Part shown: in pieces, positions 9,064 through 18,504 of the stretch
Position numbering within the stretch: the first letter of the stretch is position 1
Layout of the letters: every line of letters starts with the position of its first letter
DNA from: Longitalea luteola
GTDB lineage: Bacteria > Bacteroidota > Bacteroidia > Chitinophagales > Chitinophagaceae
Direction: 5' to 3'
Length of the DNA stretch: 64,000 nucleotides
Assembly (NCBI RefSeq): GCF_017356035.1
Contig: NZ_JAFIQX010000009.1
Span: 248,001 to 312,000 of the forward strand
Position numbers and translations under genes: made by a program
Notes under the pieces: model-generated
The model's input: the letters and a program-made list of their open reading frames with translations, nothing else
Databases searched by the model: none
Told to the model about the DNA's origin: nothing

Positions 9064-9093
9064 AAAAAAGACGCCTGACCATACGGTCCGGGC
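9064..9093 (-). terminator. Likely terminator of the first RND efflux operon
   Basis: On the minus strand GACC-GTAT-GGTC with outer GCC/GGC arms and a small internal loop, then GTCTTTTTT. It lies about 90 bp past the stop of the outer-membrane factor gene. The stem is imperfect. Confidence 0.55.
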
Positions 9094-9184
9094 TTTCAGC
9101 CCAAATCAAAAACAGCCACTTATTTTCTACGCCTAACCATGTATTCAATTAGCACATTAGCACCAGAAAATCAGCTAATTGACT

Positions 9185-10618
9185 TTATCTCCATCCACCG
9201 CCTAATGCCTGGTAAATATTCACCATCGCTTTCAGCTGCTGCATCTTCGTTTCCACCAGCTCAAACTTCGATTCCAGGGCATCGCGTTGCGTCATCAGCA
9301 CCTCCATGTAATCGGCCCGGGCCGATTTGAACAGGTCGTTTGAAATGGTAATGGATTGCGTCAATGCAGCTACCTGTTTTGACTTCAGCTCATAACTGTT
9401 CGCCAGGTTGTTGATCTTCGCCATTTGATTGGCCACTTCTACATACGCATTTAAAATAGTTCGCTCATAATTATACACCGCCTGTAATTGCCTGGCATTG
9501 GCATTCAAATATTCTGACCTGATGGCATTCCTGTTCACCAATGGCGCTACCAATTCGCCAGCCAGTGAATACAGCATCGACTCAGGCGTACGGAACAAAT
9601 AGGCCGGATTAAACGCATTGTACCCAATAGCGGCTGAAATGCCTACAGACGGATAAAAACGGGCTTTTGCTACCTGCACATCGAGCTTTGCGGCAGCCAG
9701 TTCCAGCTCGGCTTGTTTTATGTCGGGCCGGTTGCTTAATAACTGCGATGGTAAACCGGTTTGAACCGCCGTTGGTAATACATTCTCCAGGCCTTGTGCA
9801 TTCCGGTCGATATGCTGCGGAAAACGTCCTAACAGAAAATTAATACGGTTTTCCGTCTCCGTGATCTGTTGCTGAATGCCGTATTGCAGGCTCCTGGTGT
9901 TCAGCACTTCAGCTTCAAACTTTCGAACGGCAAGCTCCGTTACCCGGGCCGCCTCTTTCTGCAACTTTACGATCTCCAATGCATCGTTCTGGATACGGAT
10001 GTTGTTATTCACAATAGCCAACTGATTGTCCAGCGCCAATAACTCATAATACGAATTGGCGATCTCCGCGATCAGTGTAGTGATGACAAAGTTCCGGCCC
10101 TCTACGGTTGATAAATACCTGGCAACCGCTGCCTTCTTTGCATTGTGCAGCTTATGCCAGATATCTACTTCCCATGTGGCGTATGCTCCTAATAAAAAAT
10201 CAGGCAGCGGATCAGGCATTTCTTTGCCCGGTTTTATTTCTGTAGTAGCGTCACCCGCGCCCTGGCTGGTAAACCTACCCACTTTCTCTACACCGGCGCC
10301 ACCTCTTATGCCTACGAATGGCAGGTACTCGCCTTTTCTGGCGTTTATTTCGTTATGCGTGATCTCTATCTCCTGCAAAGTAATATTCAACTCCTGGTTG
10401 TTCTTTATGGCAGTATCGATCAATGCTACCAGGTAGGGATCGGTAAACCAGCTCTTCCAGGGCAAAGCGCCGGTATTCACGGAGTCCGTTGTGTTATTAT
10501 AACCCGCCGGCACCGTTTTGTTTTCGGCTCGTGCTGTCAATGCCGGCGTTTTGCAGGCCGCATAGGCGCCGCATAAACACGCAGTGACCAGGAGCTTGTA
10601 AATCTTATTTTTCAACAT
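9185..10618 (-). CDS. RND efflux outer-membrane factor, TolC/NodT-type lipoprotein
   Basis: About 477 residues from the ATG at 10618 (a TTG three codons earlier is also open). It begins with a lipoprotein signal (LVTACLCGAYAAC), then two OEP domains with long amphipathic helices typical of TolC-like channels: NNQELNITLQEIEITHNEINARKGE split near residues 75-95, and the NodT-type LPSQLLSNRPDIKQAELEL region near 300 (core LLSNRPDIKQAE). It forms the outer-membrane duct of a tripartite pump. Its start overlaps the 3' end of the pump gene by 14 bp, which suggests translational coupling. The tail YQALGGGWR is the usual ending of this family. Confidence 0.94.
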   Translation of the reverse strand: MLKNKIYKLLVTACLCGAYAACKTPALTARAENKTVPAGYNNTTDSVNTGALPWKSWFTDPYLVALIDTAIKNNQELNITLQEIEITHNEINARKGEYLPFVGIRGGAGVEKVGRFTSQGAGDATTEIKPGKEMPDPLPDFLLGAYATWEVDIWHKLHNAKKAAVARYLSTVEGRNFVITTLIAEIANSYYELLALDNQLAIVNNNIRIQNDALEIVKLQKEAARVTELAVRKFEAEVLNTRSLQYGIQQQITETENRINFLLGRFPQHIDRNAQGLENVLPTAVQTGLPSQLLSNRPDIKQAELELAAAKLDVQVAKARFYPSVGISAAIGYNAFNPAYLFRTPESMLYSLAGELVAPLVNRNAIRSEYLNANARQLQAVYNYERTILNAYVEVANQMAKINNLANSYELKSKQVAALTQSITISNDLFKSARADYMEVLMTQRDALESKFELVETKMQQLKAMVNIYQALGGGWR

Positions 10619-13600
10619 TGTGATCAATTTCTTCTGTTAATGGATTTTCGTCTTCATCCTTAATGAGCTTCCGCCGGGCTGCCAGTTTGCCGAATACGTA
10701 ATACAATCCCGGAATTACTATTACCCCCGCAATAGTACCTACCAGCATACCCCCTAATGAGGAGGAACCTATCGTACGGTTACCAATAGCACCCGGTCCG
10801 GTCGCGAATACCAACGGTATCAACCCCGCAATAAACGCCAAAGACGTCATGAGGATCGGGCGGAAACGTGTTCTGGCGCCTTCCATGGAAGCCTTAAATA
10901 CCGACATGCCGGCGCGGTGTTTCTGCGCTGCAAACTCTACGATCAATACGGCATTCTTACCCAGCAAACCTACCAGCATGATCAATCCCACCTGCGCGTA
11001 AATGTCGTTGGCCAGCCCCATCAACCTGATCATTAAGAAAGACCCGAATACCCCGGCAGGTAATGACAGGATAACCGACAATGGCAGAAGGAAACTTTCA
11101 TACTGCGCCGCAAGGATCAAATACACAAAGGCCAACACAATGAGGAAAATATAAATTGCTTCATTCCCCCGCTCCGACTCGTCTTTCGACAATCCTTCCC
11201 AATCAATACCATAACCACGTGGCAATGTTTTCGCCGCTACTTCCTGGATGATCCTGATCGCTTCTCCGCTGCTGTAACCCGGCGCAGGTTCGCCCCTGAT
11301 GGCCGACGAGTTATACATATTATACCGCGTGATCTCATTCAATCCATGCGTTTTCTTTATAGACATGAAGGCGGAATAGGGTACCATCTCATCCTTATCG
11401 TTCTTTACATACAATTTCAACACGTCTTCGGGCAAAGCCCTGTATTCCGGTGAAGACTGCACGAACACTTTCAAAAAATTACCAAAGCGAATAAAACCCA
11501 GTTCATAGCTGCTTCCGATCAATACCGACAGGTTGTCCATCGCTTTGCCAATGGATACACCCTTCTGCATCGCTGCCTTGTTATCGATCACCAGTTCATA
11601 CTGCGGATAATTTGCACTGAAGAACGTGAACAAGCCGGTAAGCTCTTTGCGTTGATGCAATGCTTCCATAAAATCGTCGTTCACTTTCTCCATGCTTTTA
11701 TAATCATCGCTGTTGGTCTTATCGAGCAAACGTAACGCAAAACCACCTGCTGCCCCATATCCTGGTACCGCGGGCGGACCGAAAAACTCAATCGTAGCGC
11801 CTGGTATCGCGTGGCATTTTTCTTCCAGTTCATGTATGATCTCTGTCACCGAATGCTTGCGTTCATCCCAGCCTTTCAGGTTGATCAAACAGGTACCGGC
11901 ATTGGAACCGCGCCCTTCCGTCAACACTTCATAACCGGCGAGGGCCGATACCGATTGTATGCCTTCCACATGTTCTGCGATCTCCTGCACGCGTCGCGCC
12001 AGATCATTCGTACGCTCGAGCGTGGAACCAGGAGGGGTTTGAATAATGGCATAGATCATGCCCTGGTCTTCACTGGGAATAAAACCTGCCGGCAGCGTTT
12101 TACCTACGCTGAAAATGCCAAATGCAAAGGCGCCCAATAACAGAAAGGTGATCAACTGCCGGTTCACGATCTTTTCCATCAGCTTCGTATAGCGGCCGGT
12201 GATCTTTTCAAAGCCCCGGTTGAAAGCATCGAGGAACCTATTGATGGGCGTTCTCTTCCGCGGCTTGCCATGGTTATTCTTTAACAACATGGCGCATAAT
12301 ACCGGGGTTAACGTTAACGCCACTACGCCCGACAGCACAATAGCCGTTGCCATCGTAATGGAGAACTGGCGGTAAAAGATCCCGACCGGTCCGCTCATAA
12401 AAGCCACCGGAATGAACACCGCCGCCATTACAAAAGTGATGGCGACAATAGCGCCGCTGATCTCATGCAGTACTGCCCTGGTGGCCTTGTAGGGCGACAT
12501 ATTCGTCTCTTCCATCCTGGCATGCACCGCTTCTATCACCACAATGGCATTATCTACCACAATCCCGATCGCCAGCACCAAAGCAAACAGTGTAATAAGA
12601 TTGATGGTCAACCCGAATAACTGCATGAAGAAAAATGAGCCGATCAACGATACGGGAACCGCCAGCGTTGGAATGAGGGTAGAACGCCAATCGCCCAGGA
12701 ACAGGAATACCACAATGGCCACTAATATGAAAGCCTCTCCCAGCGTATGCAATACTTTTTCAATAGATGCGTCCAGGAAGTTGCTCACGTCGTAACTGAT
12801 CTCATAATCCATTCCCGGCGGAAACGATTCTCCTTTGATCTCGTTCAGCTTTTCCTTGATCGCTTTAATTACATCGCTCGCATTACTTCCGTATGTTTGT
12901 TTCAATACGATGGCGGCAGAGGGATGGTTATTGAGGTTGGAATAAATATCGTAGTACTCACTACCCAGCTCTACGTCGGCTACATCTTTTAAATACAGGA
13001 TCTCGCCCTTGGGATTAGCGCGGATAATTACATTCTGATATTGTTCCGGTTGATTGTACCGGCCCTGGTAGGTTAACACATATTCCAGCGCCTCGGAACG
13101 TTTTCCATCGCTTCTACCCAAACGGCCGGGTGAACCAATGATACTCTGGCTGGCCAGCGCTTCCATCACTTCATCGGTTGACACATTATAGGCCCGCATG
13201 CGGTCGGGCTTCAGCCAGATGCGCATGGCATACTGCCGGCTACCGAGGATCTTAGCGCTGCCAATCCCTTTTACCCGGCTTAGCTCCCGAATAATATTGA
13301 TGTTGGTAAAATTATAGAGGAAGTTTTCATCGGCCCTGGGGTCATTGCTGAAGACGTTCACATACATGAGCATGTTGGGCTGCAGAATATTGACGATGAT
13401 GCCTTCGCGTTGCACAAGTACAGGCAACCGGTTCGTTACCTGCTCGATGCGGTTCTTTACATTCACTACCGCCTGGTTGGGATCTACTCCCAGATCGAAC
13501 ACTACCTGCAAATTGGCCTCACCCGCACTGGTAGCATCGGAAGTCATATACTTCATGCCCGGCACTCCGTTAACGGCTTTTTCCATGGGAATGAGCACCG

Positions 13601-13778
13601 AGTTAACCAGCACATCGGCACTGGCTCCGGGATACGACACACTAACTACAATGCGCGGGGGCGCAATTGCCGGAAACTGTGAGGTAGGAAGCGTTTTAAT
13701 GGCCAGCACACCCATGAAGATGATCATCACCGACAGCACGATCGCAAAGACCGGCCTTTTCATAAATATATTAAACAT
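10605..13778 (-). CDS. HAE1-family RND multidrug efflux permease (AcrB/MexB-like)
   Basis: 1057 residues, the normal size for HAE1 pumps. The first helix FMKRPVFAIVLSVMIIFMG is typical, as are periplasmic domains about 40-340 and 570-870 and two six-helix bundles (about 340-560 and 870-1040). The proton-relay helix has LVLAIGIVVDNAIVVIEAVH with the Asp-Asn pair near residue 407, and the second bundle has LILAAQYESFLLPLSVILS and LVGLLGKNAVLIVEFA. It exports hydrophobic toxicants, driven by protons, through the adaptor (13932..15014) and the outer-membrane factor (9185..10618). The substrate is not predictable. The gene follows the adaptor after a 153-bp gap holding degenerate repeats. Confidence 0.97.
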   Translation of the reverse strand: MFNIFMKRPVFAIVLSVMIIFMGVLAIKTLPTSQFPAIAPPRIVVSVSYPGASADVLVNSVLIPMEKAVNGVPGMKYMTSDATSAGEANLQVVFDLGVDPNQAVVNVKNRIEQVTNRLPVLVQREGIIVNILQPNMLMYVNVFSNDPRADENFLYNFTNINIIRELSRVKGIGSAKILGSRQYAMRIWLKPDRMRAYNVSTDEVMEALASQSIIGSPGRLGRSDGKRSEALEYVLTYQGRYNQPEQYQNVIIRANPKGEILYLKDVADVELGSEYYDIYSNLNNHPSAAIVLKQTYGSNASDVIKAIKEKLNEIKGESFPPGMDYEISYDVSNFLDASIEKVLHTLGEAFILVAIVVFLFLGDWRSTLIPTLAVPVSLIGSFFFMQLFGLTINLITLFALVLAIGIVVDNAIVVIEAVHARMEETNMSPYKATRAVLHEISGAIVAITFVMAAVFIPVAFMSGPVGIFYRQFSITMATAIVLSGVVALTLTPVLCAMLLKNNHGKPRKRTPINRFLDAFNRGFEKITGRYTKLMEKIVNRQLITFLLLGAFAFGIFSVGKTLPAGFIPSEDQGMIYAIIQTPPGSTLERTNDLARRVQEIAEHVEGIQSVSALAGYEVLTEGRGSNAGTCLINLKGWDERKHSVTEIIHELEEKCHAIPGATIEFFGPPAVPGYGAAGGFALRLLDKTNSDDYKSMEKVNDDFMEALHQRKELTGLFTFFSANYPQYELVIDNKAAMQKGVSIGKAMDNLSVLIGSSYELGFIRFGNFLKVFVQSSPEYRALPEDVLKLYVKNDKDEMVPYSAFMSIKKTHGLNEITRYNMYNSSAIRGEPAPGYSSGEAIRIIQEVAAKTLPRGYGIDWEGLSKDESERGNEAIYIFLIVLAFVYLILAAQYESFLLPLSVILSLPAGVFGSFLMIRLMGLANDIYAQVGLIMLVGLLGKNAVLIVEFAAQKHRAGMSVFKASMEGARTRFRPILMTSLAFIAGLIPLVFATGPGAIGNRTIGSSSLGGMLVGTIAGVIVIPGLYYVFGKLAARRKLIKDEDENPLTEEIDHNVEK

Positions 13779-13793
13779 GTTCTTTCTCTTGTT

Positions 13794-13927
13794 GTGAATG
13801 GTGAATGGTCAATGGTCAATGGCGCGAGAATTTTGAGATTAATAACTGACCTTGCACACCGGAAATACATTGCTGATTGCCGATTGCCGATTGGCGATTG
13901 TCGATTGCCAATTGCCCATTGCCTGTT
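13794..13927. repeat. Degenerate short-word repeats between adaptor and pump genes
   Basis: The gap begins with variations on GTGAATGGTCAATGG (13794-13822) and ends with a run of GATTGCC/GATTGGC/GATTGTC words followed by CCAATTGCCCATTGCC (13871-13927). The last part is roughly the reverse complement of the first, so the RNA could fold. It sits inside an operon. See the related repeats at 23176, 31186, 46191 and 47182. Confidence 0.75.
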
Positions 13928-13931
13928 GATG

Positions 13932-15014
13932 TTATTCAGTGGCCAGCTTTAAATGAGCGATCACCTGGGCAGGGTCTTCAAAATCAAACGCTATCTTATC
14001 TTCGTTCTTCACCTTGCGCAAGCCTTCCAACAATATTTTATCATTTTCCTTTACCCCTTCCCTGATCACATACAGGTCGGGGATCTCGGCTTCAATGGTG
14101 ATGGGTGTTAACTTCACCACGTTGTTCTTATCCACTACATAAACATATTTGCGATCCATGATCTCGAGGGTAGCTTTCTGTGGAATAATGATGGCGTCTT
14201 TCAACTGCTCTTTCATCAGTATGCTGCCGGTTTCGCCGTGCCGCAACAAGCCTTCCTGATTGGGGAATGTTGCCCTGAACGCAATGTTACCCGTTTCATT
14301 GTTGAACTCGGCCTCGATCGTCTCTACATACCCTGGATGTTTGAACAGCTGTTTGTTGGCCATCAGCAGCTCTACCTTTCCCTTTTCTTTTCGTTTAATA
14401 CCCGACTGATAATTCAGGTACTCGGGTTCCGACACATTAAAGTATACCCACATCTGGCTGTTGTCTGACAGGCTGGTCAATAACTCACCTTCTTCCACCA
14501 GGCTACCCAGTTTTAAATGCAGCTGATCAACAATGCCATCGAAAGGCGCCCTGATGTCGGTGAATGCCAGGTGCGCTTTGGCCAACGCCAATTCCGCCTT
14601 CGCTTTTTTCGCTTTCGCCAACGCAAGCGCCAGCTCATTTTTAGATACTACATTCCTGTCGGCCAGCGACTGCGTGTTCTGCACTTCAATAGCTGCCGCC
14701 TGCGCTTCTGCCTCTGCTTTCTCCAATTCGGCCTGGTAAAGCGTAGGCATGATCTTGAATAACAACTGTCCCTTTTTTACAAACTGGCCTTCGTCAACGT
14801 ATATATTCTGGAGGTAACCTTTCTCCTGCGCTTTCACTTCAATGTTCCTGATCGACCGGATCTGGCATACGTATTCTTTGGTAATGGTCGTGTCCATTTT
14901 GATGGCACTGGTCACCAGTAATTTCGCAGGTTCTTCCTTTTTCTCTTCTGTTGGTTTACAGCTTGCATAGCACAATACAGCACACAAGCCGGTGAGTTGG
15001 AAAATTCTTTTCAT
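13932..15014 (-). CDS. RND efflux periplasmic adaptor (membrane fusion protein)
   Basis: 360 residues with a lipoprotein signal (FQLTGLCAVLCYASC, Cys19). The chain shows the adaptor fold: lipoyl half-motif IEVKAQEKGYLQNIYVDEGQFVKKGQ region (about 60-85), a helical hairpin rich in A, E and K (about 90-145, for example AEAEAQAAAIEVQNTQSLA), the second lipoyl half FTDIRAPFDGIVDQL (about 146-160), a beta-barrel and a membrane-proximal domain. The adaptor links the inner-membrane pump to the outer-membrane duct. It is the first of three pump genes; a small secreted-protein gene lies 154 bp upstream on the same strand. Confidence 0.95.
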   Translation of the reverse strand: MKRIFQLTGLCAVLCYASCKPTEEKKEEPAKLLVTSAIKMDTTITKEYVCQIRSIRNIEVKAQEKGYLQNIYVDEGQFVKKGQLLFKIMPTLYQAELEKAEAEAQAAAIEVQNTQSLADRNVVSKNELALALAKAKKAKAELALAKAHLAFTDIRAPFDGIVDQLHLKLGSLVEEGELLTSLSDNSQMWVYFNVSEPEYLNYQSGIKRKEKGKVELLMANKQLFKHPGYVETIEAEFNNETGNIAFRATFPNQEGLLRHGETGSILMKEQLKDAIIIPQKATLEIMDRKYVYVVDKNNVVKLTPITIEAEIPDLYVIREGVKENDKILLEGLRKVKNEDKIAFDFEDPAQVIAHLKLATE

Positions 15015-15168
15015 AAAATGTATGGGGTCTTAATTCGAATTTGTCTGGCCATTTTTGCAATTGCACCTGGCATACACACCCGATCCCTATAGCTGAAAAA
15101 CTATACAGACAGAGTAAACTGCAGGAAACACTGAAGCGTATTATGCAGCTGCAGCCAGAAGAGAGGAA

Positions 15169-15564
15169 TCAGATCCTGATGGCACAGTGGAAAATGAATT
15201 TGCAGGCGGCCGGGAGGGAGAAATGGGCACAGAAGGGCAGGCGGTTATTGTAATTATAAATGCCTGCTACTGCCGGGGATTGAATCAGGGAGAAACGATC
15301 GTTGGCAACATTCTTTTTACCCGCTTTTGATTCGTCCTCATCGTCATCGACCTCCGGATCCGCGATGGCGTGGTGGGCATTATTGCTTTCAGAGCAAGGG
15401 GCATGGCCCTGCAGCAGCCGGTGATGGTGAATGGCAGAATAGCCGACCGGTGCTGCTTCTTTGAGAATATCTTTTGGAATGCAGCCGGTTTGTACAGGAG
15501 ATGCCTGCGCATAACCTGCCAACAACAACATAAAAAACAACAGGGATCTAAGGAACAACTTCAT
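15169..15564 (-). CDS. Small secreted protein upstream of the first RND operon
   Basis: 131 residues from the ATG at 15564. The frame opens 21 codons earlier, but the chosen start gives a clean signal peptide (KLFLRSLLFFMLLLAGYAQA). The mature part has HHH, a strongly acidic patch PEVDDDEDES near the middle, and a C-terminal hydrophobic-aromatic tail with NRLPFCAHFS and CKFIFHCAIRI. I recall similar short Bacteroidota proteins ending in LPFCxHFS plus a hydrophobic tail, but their role is unknown to me. It is co-directional with, and 154 bp upstream of, the adaptor gene. The second RND operon also has a small exported protein at this position (27805..28170), so a link with efflux is plausible. 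Confidence 0.6.
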   Translation of the reverse strand: MKLFLRSLLFFMLLLAGYAQASPVQTGCIPKDILKEAAPVGYSAIHHHRLLQGHAPCSESNNAHHAIADPEVDDDEDESKAGKKNVANDRFSLIQSPAVAGIYNYNNRLPFCAHFSLPAACKFIFHCAIRI

Positions 15565-15771
15565 AGCTGGCTTCCAAAAGGTTTGTCGATCATCAGCTCT
15601 TATTGCAAGAATTGTAACAATCAACAATAATTAACGATAGACCGCAAATAAGCGATTCTTTACAACTTTTTCTCAATAATCGCACACAAAAACATCCCAT
15701 TAACAATTGACCGATTGGAATAGCCGTAGCTGATTAGATGACACTATTTAATATTCTGCCAATATATCCTT

Positions 15772-16395
15772 CTATTGGAGTAACGCCAGTAATTCGCGGA
15801 AATCAGCGATCTTCTTTACACCGGTCTTTTCTTCGTATCGACGATACTTATCATACCAAATGGCATCGAAGCCGAGTTCCTGCGCGGCTTTTATTTCTGA
15901 ATGGAGATCATCTCCTACCACCAGCATTTCTTCCGGGGCAAACCCATACCGGTGTTGTATTTCGGCAAACACATCTTTTTTTACCTGGCTGGTAGTGGAT
16001 GGATCAATGATATGGATCTCTTTAAAATCTTTTTGAAGTTGCATCCGGTCAATTTTGCTTTGCTGCATCTTTTTGAAACCGGTGGTCACCAGGAATTTAT
16101 CAATGGGCAACTGTTTTACCAGGGCATAGTCTTCGAATGGCTCTATGCTCCCTTCATACGCCAGTCCTTTTAATATTGCCAAACTCTGGCTGGTTAGCGC
16201 TTCATTGAAATGATAGTCCTTCGCCACCTGCTGAAAAGGCCGCCGCATGACTTCATCCTTAATATTGGGCAGGTTCTCAGCCTGACTTCCCTCCTGTTCG
16301 ATCAACGCAAACAAAGGTGCAAATAGTTGATGCCCGATCTGTGGCACGGGAAAAATGGTATTGTCAAGGTCGAAAATGATCGCTCTCTTCTTCAT
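15772..16395 (-). CDS. HAD-superfamily hydrolase
   Basis: 207 residues, cytoplasmic. Motif I is FDLDNTIFP with Asp9 and Asp11 (nucleophile and acid/base). A helical cap lies at about 20-95. Motif II is LVTTGFKK near 100, motif III Lys is in VKKDVF near 140, and motif IV is VVGDDLHSEIKAA near 160-172. This is the pattern of small phosphatases of the subfamily I type (phosphoglycolate phosphatase or pyrimidine nucleotidase-like). The substrate cannot be told. It stands alone; a TAGCTTTG box lies just upstream (16414-16421). Confidence 0.9.
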   Translation of the reverse strand: MKKRAIIFDLDNTIFPVPQIGHQLFAPLFALIEQEGSQAENLPNIKDEVMRRPFQQVAKDYHFNEALTSQSLAILKGLAYEGSIEPFEDYALVKQLPIDKFLVTTGFKKMQQSKIDRMQLQKDFKEIHIIDPSTTSQVKKDVFAEIQHRYGFAPEEMLVVGDDLHSEIKAAQELGFDAIWYDKYRRYEEKTGVKKIADFRELLALLQ

Positions 16396-16413
16396 ATGCC
16401 GGGTTTGTCAATT

Positions 16414-16421
16414 CAAAGCTA
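16414..16421 (-). promoter_or_regulatory. Possible -7 promoter element for the HAD hydrolase gene
   Basis: TAGCTTTG on the minus strand matches the Bacteroidota -7 consensus TAnnTTTG, 18 bp upstream of the ATG. No clear -33 TTTG is seen at the right distance. Confidence 0.3.
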
Positions 16422-16459
16422 AAACTATTCCAATAACGGCGCCCGGCTCTGGCTTCTCT

Positions 16460-16981
16460 TTATAAAGACCGGATATAACTAATATGAATTCCTCTGAAAC
16501 AATCATCCGCACATCCGTGCGGAACATAACCGCACGTTGATATCATGCCATCATTTTCCGTTTCAAAAAAATAATCTGCATCGTCCGGTCCTGCCAGCCA
16601 TTCATTTTTTGCTCTGGCATATATGTCGTCCAGGGTAACTGCAGGGGCGGCGGCATCCGCCGTATGTGATCCCACCTGGCTTTCATCTTCAACCCATTCT
16701 CTCAAAATAGCTACCGTTCCATTACGGGCAGTATCTCCTTTTAATATATACTTCCGTTCTGTTACCTTTCCCGCTTTAACCGTTATTGTCGTATAATAGC
16801 CAAGGCCTATCCATGAGCCCGAGACCACCTCGTACGTATAGGAATTGCCAGTTGTTTCTTTAAATTGCTGCCAGGCTGAATAACTTTGCCGGTACTCAAA
16901 CGCCTCTTTAATGCCATCTTTTTTACAGGCGCTTACCGTAAATAACGACAAAATTGTCAAGAGACTGAATAATCGTTTCAT
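16460..16981 (-). CDS. Lipoprotein of unknown function
   Basis: 173 residues from the ATG at 16981, which gives a classic lipoprotein signal (LFSLLTILSLFTVSAC, Cys19). The frame is open 20 codons further up, but that extension would bury the signal. The mature part has a strand-rich middle (SYTYEVVSGSWIGLGYYTT, then TVKAGKVTERKYIL), suggestive of a small beta-barrel, and a Cys-rich end with three Cys between about 150 and 162. I recognise no named family. No operon partner is clear. Confidence 0.65.
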   Translation of the reverse strand: MKRLFSLLTILSLFTVSACKKDGIKEAFEYRQSYSAWQQFKETTGNSYTYEVVSGSWIGLGYYTTITVKAGKVTERKYILKGDTARNGTVAILREWVEDESQVGSHTADAAAPAVTLDDIYARAKNEWLAGPDDADYFFETENDGMISTCGYVPHGCADDCFRGIHISYIRSL

Positions 16982-17121
16982 ATAACAGGTTTTGGTAAGC
17001 GCGTGACACCTGATTGCGGCCCTTCGTTGCAGCGCTGGCAATAATAAGCCGTGCTGAATTTTTTACCTGTTATTTATTATTAGAACTCCGCCAGATAGGG
17101 GAAATCATTCTACAATACGCA

Positions 17122-17162
17122 GGACGCCTAACGCTAAACCTGTAACGCTTAATGCCGAACGT
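17122..17162. repeat. AACGC-word repeat cluster
   Basis: ACGCCTAACGCTAAACCTGT followed by AACGCTTAATGCCGAACG. The same AACGC-type words occur at 36759-36910, so this appears to be another copy of one intergenic repeat family. Confidence 0.5.
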
Positions 17163-17205
17163 TTATATGTGCCACACTCAACCGAAGAGTGCAACATAAT
17201 TTTTA

Positions 17206-18306
17206 TTAGCTTTTAATTTCCGGTTGGGGATTATTAACAGATCCATTGGCAAATGGCCCGGGCCCGTTACTGAACAACAAAGTTTGTGTCGGCAATGCGA
17301 ACTGAATACCTTCTTTTTTAAACGTGTTCAAAATGGCCATGTAAATAGCCTGCTGGCGATCCATATACAAATTATAATCGGGGCTTAAGATGAAATATAC
17401 CACCTCAAAGGTCAGGCTAAACTGCCCGAACGCAGAAAAATGCGCCCGGTCGAATGTGGTATCTTTTTGCGCTAAAATGATGTCTTTTACCAAACCTGGT
17501 ATTTTTTCCACTTTCTCAGGCGGCGTGTTGTACACCACCCCGAAGTTGAACTGTACGCGCCGTTTTTCCATGCGTTTGTAATTGTGAATACGGGAGTTCA
17601 CGAGGTTGGTATTTGAACAGATCAACTGCTCACCACTGAGGGTCCTGATGCGGGTGCTTTTCACGCCAATATATTCTACGGAACCCATTTTATCGTCTAC
17701 AATGATAAAATCGTCTATTTCGAATGGCTTATCGAAGAAGATAACAAAGTAGTTGAACAGATCGCCTAAAATGTTTTGAGATGCTAGCGCTATGGCCACA
17801 CCACCAATACCCAGGCCAGTGATCACCGACGTTATATTATACCCTAAGTTATTCACGAGGAACACCAGCGCCAGGATCCACAACACCACATTTACAATAA
17901 TGATGATGCCCCGTACCTGCTTGCGCTTTTCAATGTCTTCCCTGCTATGTCCCAGTGCATTGTTGATCAAATAATTCAATGCTGAGGTAATCGTTTTGAT
18001 AATGATAAAGGTAACTACGACCATTACGGCAATTTGCAGTAACCTGTCAACTTTAGGACTTAATGCCAGATAGGAAAGACCGGCATATAAAGCACCCAGG
18101 TACAAAGCGGGGATCAGCGCTCCCTCTGCCAATTGCACAATAAAATCGTCGATCGTTGTACGGGTATGTGCTGAAAAACTTTTAAAACGTTTTAACAAAA
18201 TTGACCGGCCTATACGTATTACTGCCCAGGAACCAAGAATAATACCAAAAGCTATTAACCAATTTAACAAACTGTTTCCCAATATGATCTTATCCCACCA
18301 CTCCAT
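17206..18306 (-). CDS. MscS-family mechanosensitive ion channel
   Basis: 366 residues from the ATG at 18306, preceded by AAAAGGA about 9 bases upstream; a GTG 20 codons further up is also open. Five or so hydrophobic segments (about 15-180) precede the pore helix: GLGIGGVAIALASQNILGDL (about 170-190) with Gly/Ala packing typical of MscS TM3, followed by FNYFVIFFDKPFEIDDFI. The beta domain (GSVEYIGVKSTRIRTLSGEQ) and the C-terminal alpha/beta domain follow. Such channels open under membrane tension and release solutes on osmotic downshock. A Pro- and Gly-rich tail ends the protein. Confidence 0.93.
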   Translation of the reverse strand: MEWWDKIILGNSLLNWLIAFGIILGSWAVIRIGRSILLKRFKSFSAHTRTTIDDFIVQLAEGALIPALYLGALYAGLSYLALSPKVDRLLQIAVMVVVTFIIIKTITSALNYLINNALGHSREDIEKRKQVRGIIIIVNVVLWILALVFLVNNLGYNITSVITGLGIGGVAIALASQNILGDLFNYFVIFFDKPFEIDDFIIVDDKMGSVEYIGVKSTRIRTLSGEQLICSNTNLVNSRIHNYKRMEKRRVQFNFGVVYNTPPEKVEKIPGLVKDIILAQKDTTFDRAHFSAFGQFSLTFEVVYFILSPDYNLYMDRQQAIYMAILNTFKKEGIQFALPTQTLLFSNGPGPFANGSVNNPQPEIKS

Positions 18307-18452
18307 GCTTTTTTTCCTTTTGACCCGAAAATTCCATGCCATGTCAGTCAATGGCGCCTGCTTCACTAAATCTTAATGATCTTGTAATAATGTTTTAATG
18401 TATTGCTTTCAGCCAGTATTAAAACAAAAGGCGAAAAGGTGGCTGCCATCGC

Positions 18453-18485
18453 TTTGATGTTTAATCAGGCAATTACATATCTTTA
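18453..18485 (+). promoter_or_regulatory. Possible promoter of the plus-strand lipoprotein gene
   Basis: TTTG (18453-18456) and TATCTTTA (18478-18485) are 21 bp apart, close to the Bacteroidota -33 TTTG / -7 TAnnTTTG pattern (last base differs). The start codon is 19 bp downstream. Confidence 0.35.
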
Positions 18486-18504
18486 AAAGAAAATAACCTG
18501 ACAC

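Noticed and set aside
15041-15253. 70-codon plus-strand frame with LQPEERNQILMAQWKM
   Set aside because: It looks somewhat protein-like but overlaps the 3' end of the small exported gene on the other strand and has no recognisable start signal or family.
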